The notes: generated by a model from the sequence alone, not told the origin. 64,000 bases of DNA from Brassica napus (GCF_020379485.1 NC_063442.1:16614009-16678008), one strand, 5' to 3'; positions 10,769 through 22,859 are shown, numbered from the stretch's first letter. Made by a program: numbers and translations.

Positions 10769-12998
10769 TCACATCTTGGATCTTACTTGCTGAACAAGTT
10801 CCCTTCTCAAGATTTTACCAGCAGCAGATTTTGGGACGGTGCTAATGAAGCTCACTCTCCTTAATCTTTTGTAAGGAGCAACCTAATGAAAACAAACAAA
10901 AATGGTTAAGAGCAAACACATGGATACAAATTGATTCTAAAGACTTGAGTCTTAACCTGTTTGGCTATGAACTTTTGAATATCTTCCTCTGTTATTGAGC
11001 TATTTGGTGACCGTACAACAAATGCTATTGGAACTTCACCTGCCTCTTCATCAGGTAACCTGCAACGTATATACACACATGTTAATAAATGTTTTCGAGC
11101 AAAAGATTATTGAGATGTGAATAAATGACTCACGGGATAACGACAGCATCTAGTATCTCAGGATGAGATACAAGTAGACCTTCTAGTTCAGCTGGAGCAA
11201 CCTGGAAGCCTTTGTATTTGATAAGCTCTTTGAGTCTATCAACAACGAAAAGGTTACCATCTTCGTTGAAGTAACCAAGATCTCCTGTATGTACCCAACC
11301 TTTTCTATCTATTGTTTCTTTAGTAGCCTGAGGGTTATTGAAGTAACCTGAATAGTAGAAAACTTGGTTCACAAGATTTTCAAGCAAAAGAATTGTGTTC
11401 TAAAAATCGGTTTAGGCGTGCCAAGGCACTCACTTAGGCACTAATCCCCTATAAAATGCTTAATTACCGCCTTGAAAACACTAACCTTTCATCATGTTAG
11501 GGCCTCGAACCCATATCTCCCCTTGTTGGTTAGGAGGTTGAGGCTTTCCAGATTCCACACTCACTATCTGAGCTTCAATACCTGGAGCAAGCATTCCAGC
11601 TGAACCAGAGTTCCTTTTCCCGAGCCTCGGGTCCTCCACAGAGACTATCCCACACGTTTCAGTCATTCCATAGCCCTGAAGAAACCACAAAACACCTCTT
11701 ATGCATCACTCAAACAATCATCCATGACAAGGGATTCAAGAACTATGCTAACTAGGCCTGGCGGTTATTAACCGAACCAACCTGCCGAACCAAACCAAAT
11801 TAACTAAAATCTAAACCGAACTTAACCAATTTTTTTTGAAAATTTTAACCAATTTAAACCAAACCAAAAACTGAATCAAAAATTTTCGGTTCCATACGGC
11901 GAGTTTTTGGCCAAAGTGAACTAACCGAACCTCCATGCCTAATGCTAACTTCTAAGTGTATTAGAAACACAGAGAGCTAGTTTATTTTACCTGCATGAGG
12001 ACAACATTATGAATGTTTTTCCCGCACTCCTCCATCAAATCCTTCCCGAGAGGAGCAGCTCCCGATCCAATGTACTTAAGCGAAGAAAGATCATACTTTT
12101 TCACAACACTCTGCTTAGCAAGAGCAAGAAACACAGGAGGAACAACCCAAAGCTGAGTGACTCTATACTTCTCGATATTCTTAAGAAGCAACTCAAGCTC
12201 GAACCTCGCCATAGAGACCAAAGCGTTCCCTCTCTGAAGCTGCGAGTAAGCAATCACCGCAAGACCAAACACGTGGAACATGGGAAGAAAACACAAGAAC
12301 ACGCCGTGGTACTCTCCCATAAGATCCTGATCCATCGTCACCATCAGAGACGCCGCAATTAAGTTCCCGTGAGTCAGCTCAACGCCTTTGCTTATCCCCG
12401 TGGTCCCCGACGAATACAAGAGTGCAGCTGTGTCGGTTTGCTTGATCTCAACGACGGGGAGATCTGAAACTTGGTCGGAGAGCTCCATCACGTTCTTGAA
12501 AGAGAGGATCTTTGAGTTTGGTTGAAGACTCTCGTTAGATGATCCGAGGAGAACCACGGGGAGGTTAAAGTCCTTGACTTTATCGAAGAGCTGCTCGACG
12601 GAGATGATGAGCTTCGGGTTCGAGTCCTTGATCTGCTTGGAGACCTCGTTGGTGGTGTAGAGAGGATTCGCAGTGGTGAAAACGGCGCCGATGGCGGAGA
12701 CGGCGAGGAAGCAGAGAGGGAACTGGTACGAGTTCGGGGCGAAGATTAGAACGACGTCGTTTTGGCGGATGCCCAGGCGGAGGAACCCGCGGGCGAGTCT
12801 AGCGACGGAGGATTTGAGGTCGGAGAAGGATAAGGAGACGCCGGAGTCGGAGTCGATGATGGCGGGTTTGGAAGGGTAAGAGGAGGAGGAGTTGCGGAAG
12901 AGGAAAGAGACTAAGGAGGTGTTGGGGTCTTTGGGGAGGAGGAGGGGAGGACGGAGTGATCGGTATATGCCGTCTCTGCCGTACCCGGATTTCTCCAT
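10769..12998 (-). CDS. 4-coumarate:CoA ligase-like acyl-CoA synthetase, copy A (4CLL7-like)
   Basis: ATP-dependent acyl-CoA ligase of the adenylate-forming (ANL) superfamily. The Arabidopsis relative At4g05160 is a peroxisomal enzyme reported to act on fatty acids and jasmonate precursors. Exons (minus strand): 11991-12998, 11486-11675, 11134-11347, 10957-11059, 10769-10882; in frame, 542 codons. The AMP-binding box [10 protein letters not shown] starts at residue 196. Other family motifs are [44 protein letters not shown] and the C-terminal catalytic-Lys region [12 protein letters not shown]. It ends in SKM, a peroxisomal targeting tripeptide. Exon 3 is continuous across KGFQ|VAPAE, where copies B and C have an intron. 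Intron 1 is filled with AACCGAACC-type repeats. Confidence 0.93.
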
Positions 12999-13109
12999 TT
13001 CTTGTTCAGATCTAAGAGAGAGAGAGGATAAGGTGAGTCTGTGATTGATGAAAGAGGATGATGATGATGATGATGATGTTTGGAAGATTATAACAAAACA
13101 AAAAGTCAA

Positions 13110-14056
13110 TATGATTCTGACTCGTCCACGTAAGCGCCGAATTGGTCAAAATGTTGTTTAAGTAGTTTATGTCCTAAACTGGCAACTAGTTCATGTTTAA
13201 GCCAACCACGTTACACTATATTTTTCTTTTGGGATAAACTTTTGTACTGGGGCTGAGACTAGTGAGAGTTAGGCTCCGAATGGTGACTTGCAGGTTGAGC
13301 GGTATGGGACAAGCGTTTTAATTGCAGTGTGGTTTTAACAGTTATAAAAATGTATAAATATATGGTATATATAGAGATTTTTGTTATTGTTAATTGCAGG
13401 ACGGAACGGGAAATTGGTTACCATTCGAAACCTTTTTTTTTGGTTGTCTAATATAGGGTAAAATGGATATTGTAAAACATTAAATAGTTTGAGTCGTTTT
13501 TTATACCACAATTTTTTGGTTAACTTCTAATATTTTGATAATTTTAGTAGATTCTTAATGGAGTTTTCAAGTAGTTATTTTTTGAATATTTTTGGATAAA
13601 TTTTTGAAATCTCCAATGGTTTTGGATATCAGATAAAATTCAGTCTTAACAAAATCAGAAATGACCGAACGATACCTGACTCAAAAATTAAAGAACATAG
13701 TGGAATAAAATTTGCCAATGTTATCTTGGAAACTTTTACAAAATCTGATTTGAACATGAACGGATATCCGAATACACATTCTAGCCTACGATTATACACC
13801 TTTTCTCATGGCTAACTTTAAAATTTTTAATGTATCAAAGGTTTTCTTGGTATTATTAAATATTAACAGATAAAAGTTGACAATGAAATAACTGGAATAA
13901 GTGATATGAACAAAGAAAAAAAAAAGTGTATGCATTGAGTCTTGTATTATTATTTCACTTTCTGTGAGTTGTGTGTTTATTTTGAAACAGTAGAGAAAAA
14001 AGGAAGACAACACAGAAATTCTGATGTGTTCTTCGGTAATAGAAGATTCTTCTTCT
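13110..14056. other. Spacer between 4CL-like copies A and B
   Basis: No gene is visible. The part from about 13755 to 14056 is the 3' flank of copy B and resembles the 3' flank of copy C (15035-15305), sharing TGACAATGAAATAACTGG and the GCATTGAGTCTTG stretch. This shows the flank was duplicated together with the gene. Confidence 0.6.
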
Positions 14057-14896
14057 TCACATCTTGGATCTAACTTGCTGAACAAGTTCTCTTCTCAAGA
14101 GTTTACCAGCATCAGTTGAGTCTACCTGTTTGGCTATGAACTTTTGAATATCTTCCTCTGTTATCAAGCTCTTCGGTGACCGGGCAACAAATGCAATTGG
14201 AACTTCACCAGCGTACACATCAGGGAACCTTCAGCGTTAACATATACATATATAAACATGTTTGGGACAGTGAAAAAACTTGGTGTTGAATAGTGAATTC
14301 AGTGACTCACGGGATAACAATTGCGTCTAGTAATTCAGGATGGGATACAAGAAGACCTTCTAGCTCAGCTGGTGCAACCTAGATACATACCAAACCATTC
14401 GTTAATGATTCCACAAGTGAGAAAATTAAAAAAGAGAGCGTTAGGAGATGAAAGTGAAACCTGGAAGCCGTTGCATTTTATAAGTTCTTTGATTCGTTCA
14501 ACGATAAAAAGGTTAATTACCATCCTCGTTAATGTATCCAAGATCTCCGGTATGTACCCAACCATTTCGATCTATAGTTTCTTTAGTCGCCTCAGGGTTA
14601 TTGAGATAACCTGCCCCTAATTTCGTTTACATGATTTTCTAATGCAAGGATAAATATAGTTATGAAATGTTTTCACACCTTAAGTTTCAAAATAATAAAT
14701 GTTTTCACACCGTTCATCATGATAGGGCCTCGAACCCATATCTCGCCTTGTTGATTCGGAGGTTGAGGTTGTCCAGATTTGACACTGACCACCTGAGCTT
14801 CGATACCTGAAGCAAGCGTCCCAGCTGAACCAGAGTTTCTTTTCCCGCGTCTTGGGTCTTCATATAGACTATTCCACACGTTTCAGTCATTGCGTA
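14057..14896 (-). pseudogene. 4CL-like copy B, broken 3' half
   Basis: Tandem duplicate of the acyl-CoA ligase with only the downstream exons left. Exon 2 (14712-14896), exon 3 (about 14461-14611), exon 4 (14311-14378) and exon 5 (about 14128-14230) can be recognised. The last exon keeps only its end ([14 protein letters not shown]) and is fused almost directly to exon 5 after a deletion. The large first exon with the AMP-binding box is absent. Exon 3 has a 4-bp insertion (GGTTAATTACC against GGTTACC in copy C) that breaks the frame. The splice acceptor before exon 2 is lost in an 18-bp inverted repeat (14852-14869 and 14897-14914). It cannot code an enzyme. Confidence 0.9.
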
Positions 14897-14914
14897 GTCT
14901 ATATGAAGACCCAA
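14852..14914. repeat. 18-bp perfect inverted repeat at the pseudogene breakpoint
   Basis: TTGGGTCTTCATATAGAC (14852-14869) is present as its exact reverse complement at 14897-14914. Copy C has unlike sequences at the two places (TCTTCCATAGAGAC in the exon; AACCCTAAAGTAATCAC in the intron), so the perfect arms arose in copy B, probably by template switching. Confidence 0.75.
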
Positions 14915-15305
14915 AACATCTCTTTGTCAATAATTCAAATAATCATCCCAGAGAAATTCACAATGTTATAATAAAATAATAAAATAAAACTTATGAATGC
15001 TGTATCAATTTTTTTTTTAAACAAATCCTGAGCTGAATCCGAATGGACATCCTAATCTACAGTTATACCTTTTATCATGGGCTAACTTTAAGAAATTTAA
15101 CATCAAAGTGGTTTTATTAATAAACAAGAGTCGACAATGAAATAACTGGAAATAAGTGATATGGAAAAGACAAAATGTATGCATTGAGTCTTGGATTATT
15201 ATTTCACTTTTTAGTGAGTTGTGTGTTTAATTTGAAATAGTAGAGAAAAGGGGAAGACAAGGCAGCGATTCTGATATGTGTTCTTCGGTAACAGAAGATT
15301 CTTCT

Positions 15306-16050
15306 TCACATCTTGGATCGTACTTGCTCCCGAAGTTCTCTTCTCAAGAGTTTACCAGCAAGAGATTTTGGAACACTGCTAACGAAGCTCACTCTTCGTA
15401 GTCTTTTATAAGGAGCAACCTTAATGCAAGCAAACAAAGAGAGTTGATTTTTAGCTTTGGAGAAGAAAGAAACAAACACATGGATACAAAATTGATTTCT
15501 AAAGACTTGAGTCTTAAGTTATTAAACCTGTTTGGCTATGAACTTTTGAATATCTTCCTCTGTTATCGAGGTATTCGGTGACCGTACAACAAATGCAATT
15601 GGAACTTCGCCAGCATACACATCAGGGAACCTTCAACGTTAACATATACATATATAAACATGTTTAGTAAACTGAACAAACTTGGTATTGAACTGTAATC
15701 AATGACTCACGGGATAACGATAGCGTCTAGTAATTCAGGATGTGATACAAGAAGACCTTCTAGCTCAGCTGGTGCAACCTAGATATATATACATATCAAA
15801 CCATTCGTTAAAAATTCATAAGTGAGAAGAAATCTTAGAAGAGAGGGTTGGGAAATGAAAGTAAAACCTGGAAGCCGTTGCATTTGATAAGTTCTTTGAG
15901 TCGTTCAACAATGAAGAGGTTACCATCCTCGTTGAAGTATCCAAGATCTCCGGTATGTACCCAACCATTCTCATCTATAGTTTCTTTAGTAGCCTCAGGG
16001 TTGTTGAGATAACCTGAAACGTAATTTGGCTTTACATGATTTTCAAATGT

Positions 16051-16131
<81 letters not shown>

Positions 16132-17823
16132 CGTATGTATGAAATGTTTTCAAACCTTTCATCATGTTAGGGCCTCGAACCCATATCTCGCCTTGTTGAT
16201 TTGGAGGTTGAGGCTTTCCAGATTCTACACTGACCACCTGAGCTTCAATACCTGAAGCAAGCATCCCAGCTGAACCAGAGTTCCTTTTTCCGCGTCTAGG
16301 GTCTTCCATAGAGACTATTCCACACGTTTCAGTCATTGCGTAACCCTAAAGTAATCACAAAACATTTCTTTGTCAATAATTCAAATAATCATCCCAGAGA
16401 AATTCACTATGTTATCTTCAGTTATACATTTTGGCTTGGTTCTCTACGTGCAAAACATCATTGGGTTAGCTAAACATCTAACCTTAGTCTATTTGAAACT
16501 CAGAACTTATATGAAAGTGTTATTAGATTCAAGACATGAAAATCTCAATGCATCAGTAAAAAAAAGATTAAGAAAACCCGATCAAGTAGAAAATATAGAA
16601 TTTCTAAATGAAAATAGATTGCCGGGTCTCGACAAGTACAAATAAGAATCTTACAGGCTGAGATTTATTCATTCACACAATCAATAAACAACCCTACAAT
16701 GGATATTTTCAATCAATTTTTGGTATCTAGTCTTTTTTTTTTTGCTTTCTTCGAATTTATTTCGCAGATTTTCTCAACAGAAATTTGCGGATTTTCTCAA
16801 CAGAGAGAGAGTAAGTTTTTTTACCTGCATAAGCACAACATTAGGGATGTTTCTTGCACACTCCTCCATCGAATCTTTCCCAAGAGGAGCAGCACCTGAT
16901 CCAATGTACTTAAGCGAAGAAAGATCATACTTCTTCACAACACTTTGCTTGGCGAGAGCAAGGAACACAGGAGGAACAACCCAAAGCTGAGTGACTCTAT
17001 ACTTCTCAATGTTCTTAAGAAGCCTCTCGAGATCAAATTTCGCCATTGAGACCACAGCATTCCCTCTCTGAAGCTGTGCATAAGTAACCACACTCAACCC
17101 AAACACATGGAACATGGGAAGAAAACACAAGAACACGCCGTGGTACTCCCCCATAAGATCTTGGTCCATCGTCACCATCAGAGCCGTTGCTATGAAGTTC
17201 CCATGAGTCAGTTCCACGCCTTTGCTCATTCCCGTAGTTCCAGAGGAGTACAACAGTGCAGCTGTGTCGGATTGCTTGACGACCACGCAAGGGAGATCCG
17301 AAACTGGCTCGGACAGATCCATCACGTTGTTCAAAGTGAGGATCTTGGAACTCGAGTCAAGATCACTCTGTCCGAGTAGGACAATGGGGAGATCAAAAGT
17401 GTTGACCTTGTCGAGCAGTTCTTGAACGGAGATGATGATCTTCGGGTTACAGTCCTTGACCTGCTTCGAAACCTCGTTGACAGTGTAAGAAGGATTCACG
17501 GTGGTGAAAACGCCGCCGATGGCTGTTACGGCGAGGAAACAGAGAGGGAACTGGTGAGAGTTTGGTGCGAAGATCATCACGACGTCGTTTTTGCGGATGC
17601 CTAGACGGAGAAACCCGTGTGCGAGTCTAGAGACGGCGGACTTGAGCTGAGAGAAGGACAAGGAGTCGCCGGTGTCGGAGTCAACGAGAGCTGGCTTTGA
17701 AGGGCAAGAAGAGGTGTTAGCGAACAGGAAAGAGACTAACGATGTGTTGGGATCTTCGGGAAGGACGAGGGTAGGACGAAGTGAGCGGTAAATGCCGTCT
17801 CTGCCATAGCCGGAGTTCTCCAT
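15306..17823 (-). CDS. 4-coumarate:CoA ligase-like acyl-CoA synthetase, copy C (4CLL7-like)
   Basis: Second intact member of the tandem array, close to copy A along its length. Six exons (minus strand): 16825-17823, 16156-16345, 15868-16013, 15711-15778, 15528-15630, 15306-15419; in frame, 539 codons. It has the AMP-binding box [35 protein letters not shown] and the A10-type region [12 protein letters not shown], and ends in SKM (peroxisomal). It keeps the phase-0 intron between KCNGFQ and VAPAELE that copy A lacks. Differences from A near the fatty-acyl pocket (e.g. KCNGFQ for KYKGFQ) could mean another substrate range; that is inference. Intron 2 holds a 66-bp AT microsatellite. A direct-repeat scar lies upstream at 17904-17951. 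Confidence 0.93.
16055..16131. repeat. (AT)n then (GT)n microsatellite in an intron of copy C
   Basis: About 33 AT units followed by five GT units, between exons 2 and 3 of the ligase gene. Likely length-variable. Confidence 0.95.
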
Positions 17824-17903
17824 TTTTTTTTCAGATCGAAGAGGAATGAGGAAGATTAGATGGAAAGTCTTTCCTTTATATTGTGATTTCTCGACGTAGA
17901 AGT

Positions 17904-17951
17904 CGAACGTCTAACATGTTTTTTTTTTGAGAAACGAATGTCTAACATGTT
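17904..17951. repeat. Micro-insertion scar: 17-bp direct repeat around T8-GAGAAA
   Basis: CGAACGTCTAACATGTT (17904-17920) recurs at 17935-17951 with one mismatch. Between lies TTTTTTTTGAGAAA. Same architecture as the scar at 10534. Confidence 0.65.
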
Positions 17952-18700
17952 ACGTTAGTATTTTTAATATTTGTTTTAGAATCAGTCATAATCATTTTCT
18001 CATGATTGATAGCTTTAGTCTTTCTTTTATTTCTTCATTTGTCAACGGTTATTAAATTCTTAGTAAAATGAATATCTCGAGTACCCACCAGTATTTTTTA
18101 ATAACTGGGAGGTGATCCGGGGTTTTTACCCGACTAAACTCTCCAAATCGGGCGCAACATTTGGTGATACCGAGAAATGGTGTAAACCTGCTTTCCCAAC
18201 GAAAATTAAACTAAAAGCATAACAGAACCGACTCCAAATAATAGTAAAACACTAGAATGCACCTCCATTGGTATAATGGAGATAGTTGGGTGATCTTTTT
18301 GCTTCTTCTCTTCTTTTTGCAGATTGTATATACTGCTAACATGTACGTAATTATCATGAAAGTTTGACTTTAACATGGTTAGAATTGTGCATAGTGAAAG
18401 AATAGCAGATCGTGGGGTGTTAAATAAATGGATCAAACAAAATAAACAAAGTTTGTGGAAAAGGCCCTTCCAAGATAAACGACGTTTACGTTGAGAAATC
18501 ATAATATACTAGTTTACAAAAAAAAAAAAATCAAAATATAAAGAAAAGACTTTTCCGGTTGTCCAAAAAAAGAAAAGAAAAAGACTTTTCCTCTCTAGTA
18601 TTTGTTTCGTAATCAGTCATAATAATGTTATTCTCACGACTGATGAATGATAGTCTTTCTTTTATTTCTTTATTTGTCAACCATTACTAATTTTCATATG
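17930..18700. repeat. Diverged tandem duplication of copy C upstream sequence
   Basis: The block with AATCAGTCATAAT ... AGTCTTTCTTTTATTTCTT ... TTGTCAAC (17980-18050) recurs at 18610-18690. The block GACTTTAACATGGTTA ... ATAAATGGATCAAACAAAATAAACA (18365-18450) recurs at 20028-20102. The second set is split by the Helitron at 18808-19995, so the duplication is older than that insertion. Confidence 0.7.
18544..18591. repeat. Micro-insertion scar: 13-bp direct repeat around GGTTGTCC-A7
   Basis: AAAAGACTTTTCC at 18544-18556 and 18579-18591, separated by 22 bases that begin GGTTGTCCAAAAAAAG. Confidence 0.6.
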
Positions 18701-18807
18701 TTAACTAGAAATATGTAAAAAAGACCATTTCATATTTCATGACCAATGAAATGCATACGGTTGGGTTGAGCTTCTAATTTTTCTCTTCATTTTGCATAAT
18801 ACACCCA

Positions 18808-19995
18808 TCTATACTATTAAAGCAGGATCATATTGTCATAATTACCTTAGTCTGCCCCTTTTTTTACTAACATTGCATGTTTCATTAAAGGCAATTAAGT
18901 AATATTAATAACACATCTATATTGGATCATTATTTTTGGATCCAGCCTACATCAAATCTCTCTTGGGCCATTTGAGCCTATTAAAAAATCAGATTCATTT
19001 CTCACTTTTTATTTTCCTTTGGGCCATTGAGTCTAAGTTCAAATAATTTTTTTCAACTATTCTTAATTATTTTTTTTTTATTTTCTTAATATAATTTAAG
19101 CATTCATAAAAATAATTGAATTTTTTTATTGAAAAGTATAAATCTTTACTAAATATATATAATTTTTTAATTAAAATAGTAACCACATAATAAAATTAAT
19201 TTATCAGAGTTATACTAACTTAATTCATTAAAATAATAAAGTTTAATTTTTTTAAACATAAATAGTCATTTAAAATGAAATACGATAAATAAAGATAATT
19301 TTTTTAAGTCTTTTATAAAATAAAACACAAATATATGATAATGTGATATTTATTAAATATTTGTCAATTGAAAAAAAAAGCAGAAATAAACCCGCGCTTT
19401 CCTATTGTCATAATTACCTTAGCCTGCCCTTTTCTTTACTAACATTGCATGTTTCATTAAGGGCAATTAAGTAATATTAATAACACATCTATATTGGGTC
19501 ATTATTTTTGGACCCAGCCCACATCAAATCTCTCTTGGGCCATTTGAGCCTATTAAAAAATCAGATTCATTTATCACTTTTTATTTTCCTTTGGGCCATT
19601 GAGTCTAAGTTCAAATAATTTTTTTCAACTATTCTTAATTATTATTTTTTTTATTTTCTTAATATAATTTAAACATTCATAAAAATAATTGACTTTTTTT
19701 ATTGAAAAGTATAAATCTTTACTAAAAGTATATAATTTTTTAATTAAAATATTAACCACATAATAAAATTAATTTATCAGAGTTATACTAACTTAATTCA
19801 TTAAAAAATAAAGTTTAATTTTTTTAAACATAACTAGTCATTTAAAATGAAATACGATAAATAAAGATAAAATTTTTAAGTCTTTTATAAAATAAAACAC
19901 AAATATATGATAATGTGATATTTATTAAAGATTTGTCAATTAAAAAAAAAAAGCAAAAATAAATCCGCGATTTGAAAGCGCGGGTCAAAATCTAG
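18808..19995 (+). mobile_element. Non-autonomous Helitron, head-to-tail dimer
   Basis: Starts TCTATACTATTAAAGC after an A and ends in the hairpin GAAAGCGCGGG plus TCAAAATCTAG before a T, which fits the Helitron rules (5' TC, 3' hairpin plus CTAG, insertion between A and T). The body is two copies of one roughly 572-bp unit: TATTGTCATAATTACC begins at 18831 and again at 19403. Unit 1 stops in the middle of its terminal hairpin (CCCGCGCTTT, 19391-19400) and unit 2 then starts again a few bases inside the 5' end. There is no Rep/helicase gene. The element at 43164 is a single unit of the same family. Confidence 0.85.
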
Positions 19996-20926
19996 TATAT
20001 AATTATTATGTAAGTATGACTTTAACATGGTTAAGATTTGTATAGTAAAATGATATCAGACTGTGCCGTGTTCAATAAATGGATCAAACAAAATAAACAC
20101 AATTAGTCCCCAAAAAAAAAGCGGAATAGAGATCGAATGAGAATAGTTTTTTAATTTAATGCGATGGAAGACAGAATAATTATCAAAATTTTGACTAATT
20201 GATTTATTATGCTAACAGAGTGGTATTAATGAAAGTGTTGAGAAGCTTTTCTTTATTTAAACTCAAGTAACTTAGATGTTATGCGATCCAAGACAATCAA
20301 ATTAGTTGAAATTGGTAGTGTTTCACCTTAATGATCTCTCATCATGATATTTTTTATTAGATAGCAGCTATTTCAACTCTTTCTGCGGATTCAGTGTAGC
20401 CTTCAGCCACCATGCTCCATTAAGATTTTGGATCAGTTCACTTTAATGATAATGATGTTTGTGAGTTTTTGTGTCACTCATATTTTCTTTTCTAGGATCA
20501 GTTTGTTCGGATACCAAAAATGAAAGTTAGCTCCTACATTCACGATTTGCACCAGAATGATGTGAACTCAAAATGCCTAAACAAACTAAAACCTGTTACG
20601 ACTCTAACAAACTTAACATAATATTACTTAACACATTACAGTTAGAGAAGAAAACATTGAAATCTACAATTGTGTGAATGATCATGAAATGTAGGGCATG
20701 CTGTTGAATCTGAGCTGACCCGTCTCGCCTTATTGATTGTGAGCTGCATTTTTACTTTGGTTAAATCCTTGAAAATCTTTTTTCCATCTCCTCCGAAGAG
20801 AGAAATTTAAAGGATTTTAAGGGTTAAGAGAATTAAAATCAGTGAATTACTTAAAGTAAAAATTTCAACATGAAAATATTAGCATTTAAAAGAGTTTGAT
20901 AATGTAATTAAAATTTGACGGTGGAA
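19996..20926. other. Intergenic region, no gene recognised
   Basis: The first 110 bp are the duplicated upstream block interrupted by the Helitron. The rest shows nothing I can name. A slightly GC-richer patch at 20370-20440 could be a gene scrap but has stops in the frames I read. Confidence 0.4.
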
Positions 20927-21535
20927 AAGAAAGAAGGGATTTTTGCAAAATTGACCTATAACTTAAAGTCAAACACAAAACTAACCTCCTTTTTTTTGAA
21001 AATTGGTTTTGCCCTATTCACCCCCACAAGTTCATATAATTTACGAAAATGCCATCAACTTTTTTTTTTTATTTTTTTTTTCGAAAATGACATTTTTACT
21101 CTCTCACCCTCATCATCTTCAAGTAATTACAAGATTGCCATTGTCATCAATACCACAACCACCATGAACAACCAATTTGAAGCTCTTAATGCTCCTAAAA
21201 TCGATTTACCCTTCTTCTTTTTCCATTCTTGTGAACTAAACACAACATATCTCTCACTTTCTCTCCACAATGAGCTAAAAAAACTCAAGATTTTGATTCT
21301 AAAATTTTTATGGTTCATAGAGTCATAGAAGCTAACGATTATGGGTGGGTGACTTCTGTTTGTGATTCTGTGTGCTTGGAGAAGCCTTATGTATGCTAAG
21401 GAACTTATCTCACTAATTTAAGGTATGACATCGAGTTTTTTTCCAGATCTGTTCGTCAGACGACTTACTTGGGAAGTCGTCTGGCTGTAGACGACTTACC
21501 TTTCAGTCGTCTGGCTGTAGACGACTTACCTGGAA

Positions 21536-22321
21536 GTCGTCTGGTCAACGCAGAGGTTATTTTTGCAATTGACTTTGAAATCTGTAACCTGAGACGACTG
21601 AAAGTTAAGTCGTCTACTATTGTTTGGTTTCAAAAAAAATTCCAAAGAACCTAGACGACTTACATTTCAGTCGTCATAGGTTAGTTTTGTATTTGACTGG
21701 ATAATTTCAGAAGTTTGACTTCCCCAGACGACTTACATTTCAGTCGTCTGGCGAAAATTAAAATAATAATATTTTTTTAAAGTAAACGACTTACAATTAA
21801 GTAGTCATAGGTTAGTTTTGCAATTGAAAAAAAAAACTTCAAGATTTAATTATATACAGACGACTTATAATTCAGTCGTCCACGAGACGACTGAAATGTA
21901 AGTCGTCCAGGATTTACGAGGTTTGACCAGAATCTCAGAAAAAATCCTGGACGACTTACAATTAAGTCGTCTGGTGGACGACTGAATTATAAGTCGTCTG
22001 TGTATAATTAAATCTTGAAGTTTTTTTTTTCAATTGCAAAACTAACCTATGACGACTTAACTGTAAGTCGTCTACTTTTAAAAAAATATTATTATTTTAA
22101 TTTTCACTAGACGACTGAAATGTAAGTCGTCCAAAAAGTCAAACTTCTAAAATAATCCACTCAAATGCAAAACTAACCTCTGACGACTGAAATGTAAGTC
22201 GTCTAGCTTTTTTGGAGTTTTTTTTTTAACCAAACAATAGTAGACGACTTAACTTTCAGTCGTCCGAAATAACAGATTTCAAAGTCAATTGCAAAAAAAA
22301 CCTCTGCGTTGACCAGACGAC
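21536..22321. repeat. Long internal inverted repeat, arms about 380 bp
   Basis: The left arm begins GTCGTCTGGTCAACGCAGAGG and the right arm ends with its reverse complement. Blocks such as CAATTGACTTTGAAATCTG, ACTATTGTTTGG and CTTCAAGATTTAATTATA recur inverted in mirrored order. The spacer near 21920-21945 is short, so a transcript would fold into one long hairpin with scattered mismatches. Confidence 0.85.
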
Positions 22322-22859
22322 ATATAGTTTAGTCGTCTAGACAACTTAGATTGAAGTCGTCCGCGTCTTCTCCACTAGTTTTTAAGTCTTCTACGTTAGT
22401 TTTTGAATAACTTGTATTTTTAAGAGTGATAAGTAACTTCAAGATATGTAAAACTCATATTTACAAAATATGTTCTCTCCCTTAGTTTTACTAAATTTGA
22501 CTAAGTTTTTCAATGCAAACTTATAAAAAATATGATATGCTTTGACTAGTTACTATTGTTTGTTTCCATCTCTTACCAACATTCTTGTTTATTAAGATGA
22601 GAAAAAGGCCATTGGAGTTTATTATTGCATATGAGAGATCCAAAGATAAGAAAAATGCTACTGAAGTCTATTATTTCATTGATTTGTAAATGTGTAAACA
22701 CATTGTTAGCACATTTAATACATCTTGGAAAACATTATTACTGATTTTACAAAAAATTCACAACTAAAAGAGTATACATGCAATTCATAAAACAGATCAC
22801 AAACAAAACTATTATAGATCATTCATCTACAAAGACAAGCTTGGATTCCACTTGAGTAG

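Noticed and set aside
14057..14896. 4CL-like copy B as a short functional gene
   Set aside because: Lacks the AMP-binding exon, has a frameshift, and has lost an acceptor and most of the last exon.
20915..21328. 137-codon open frame
   Set aside because: It starts outside and runs into the MULE, has low-complexity composition and no known domain; an accidental frame.
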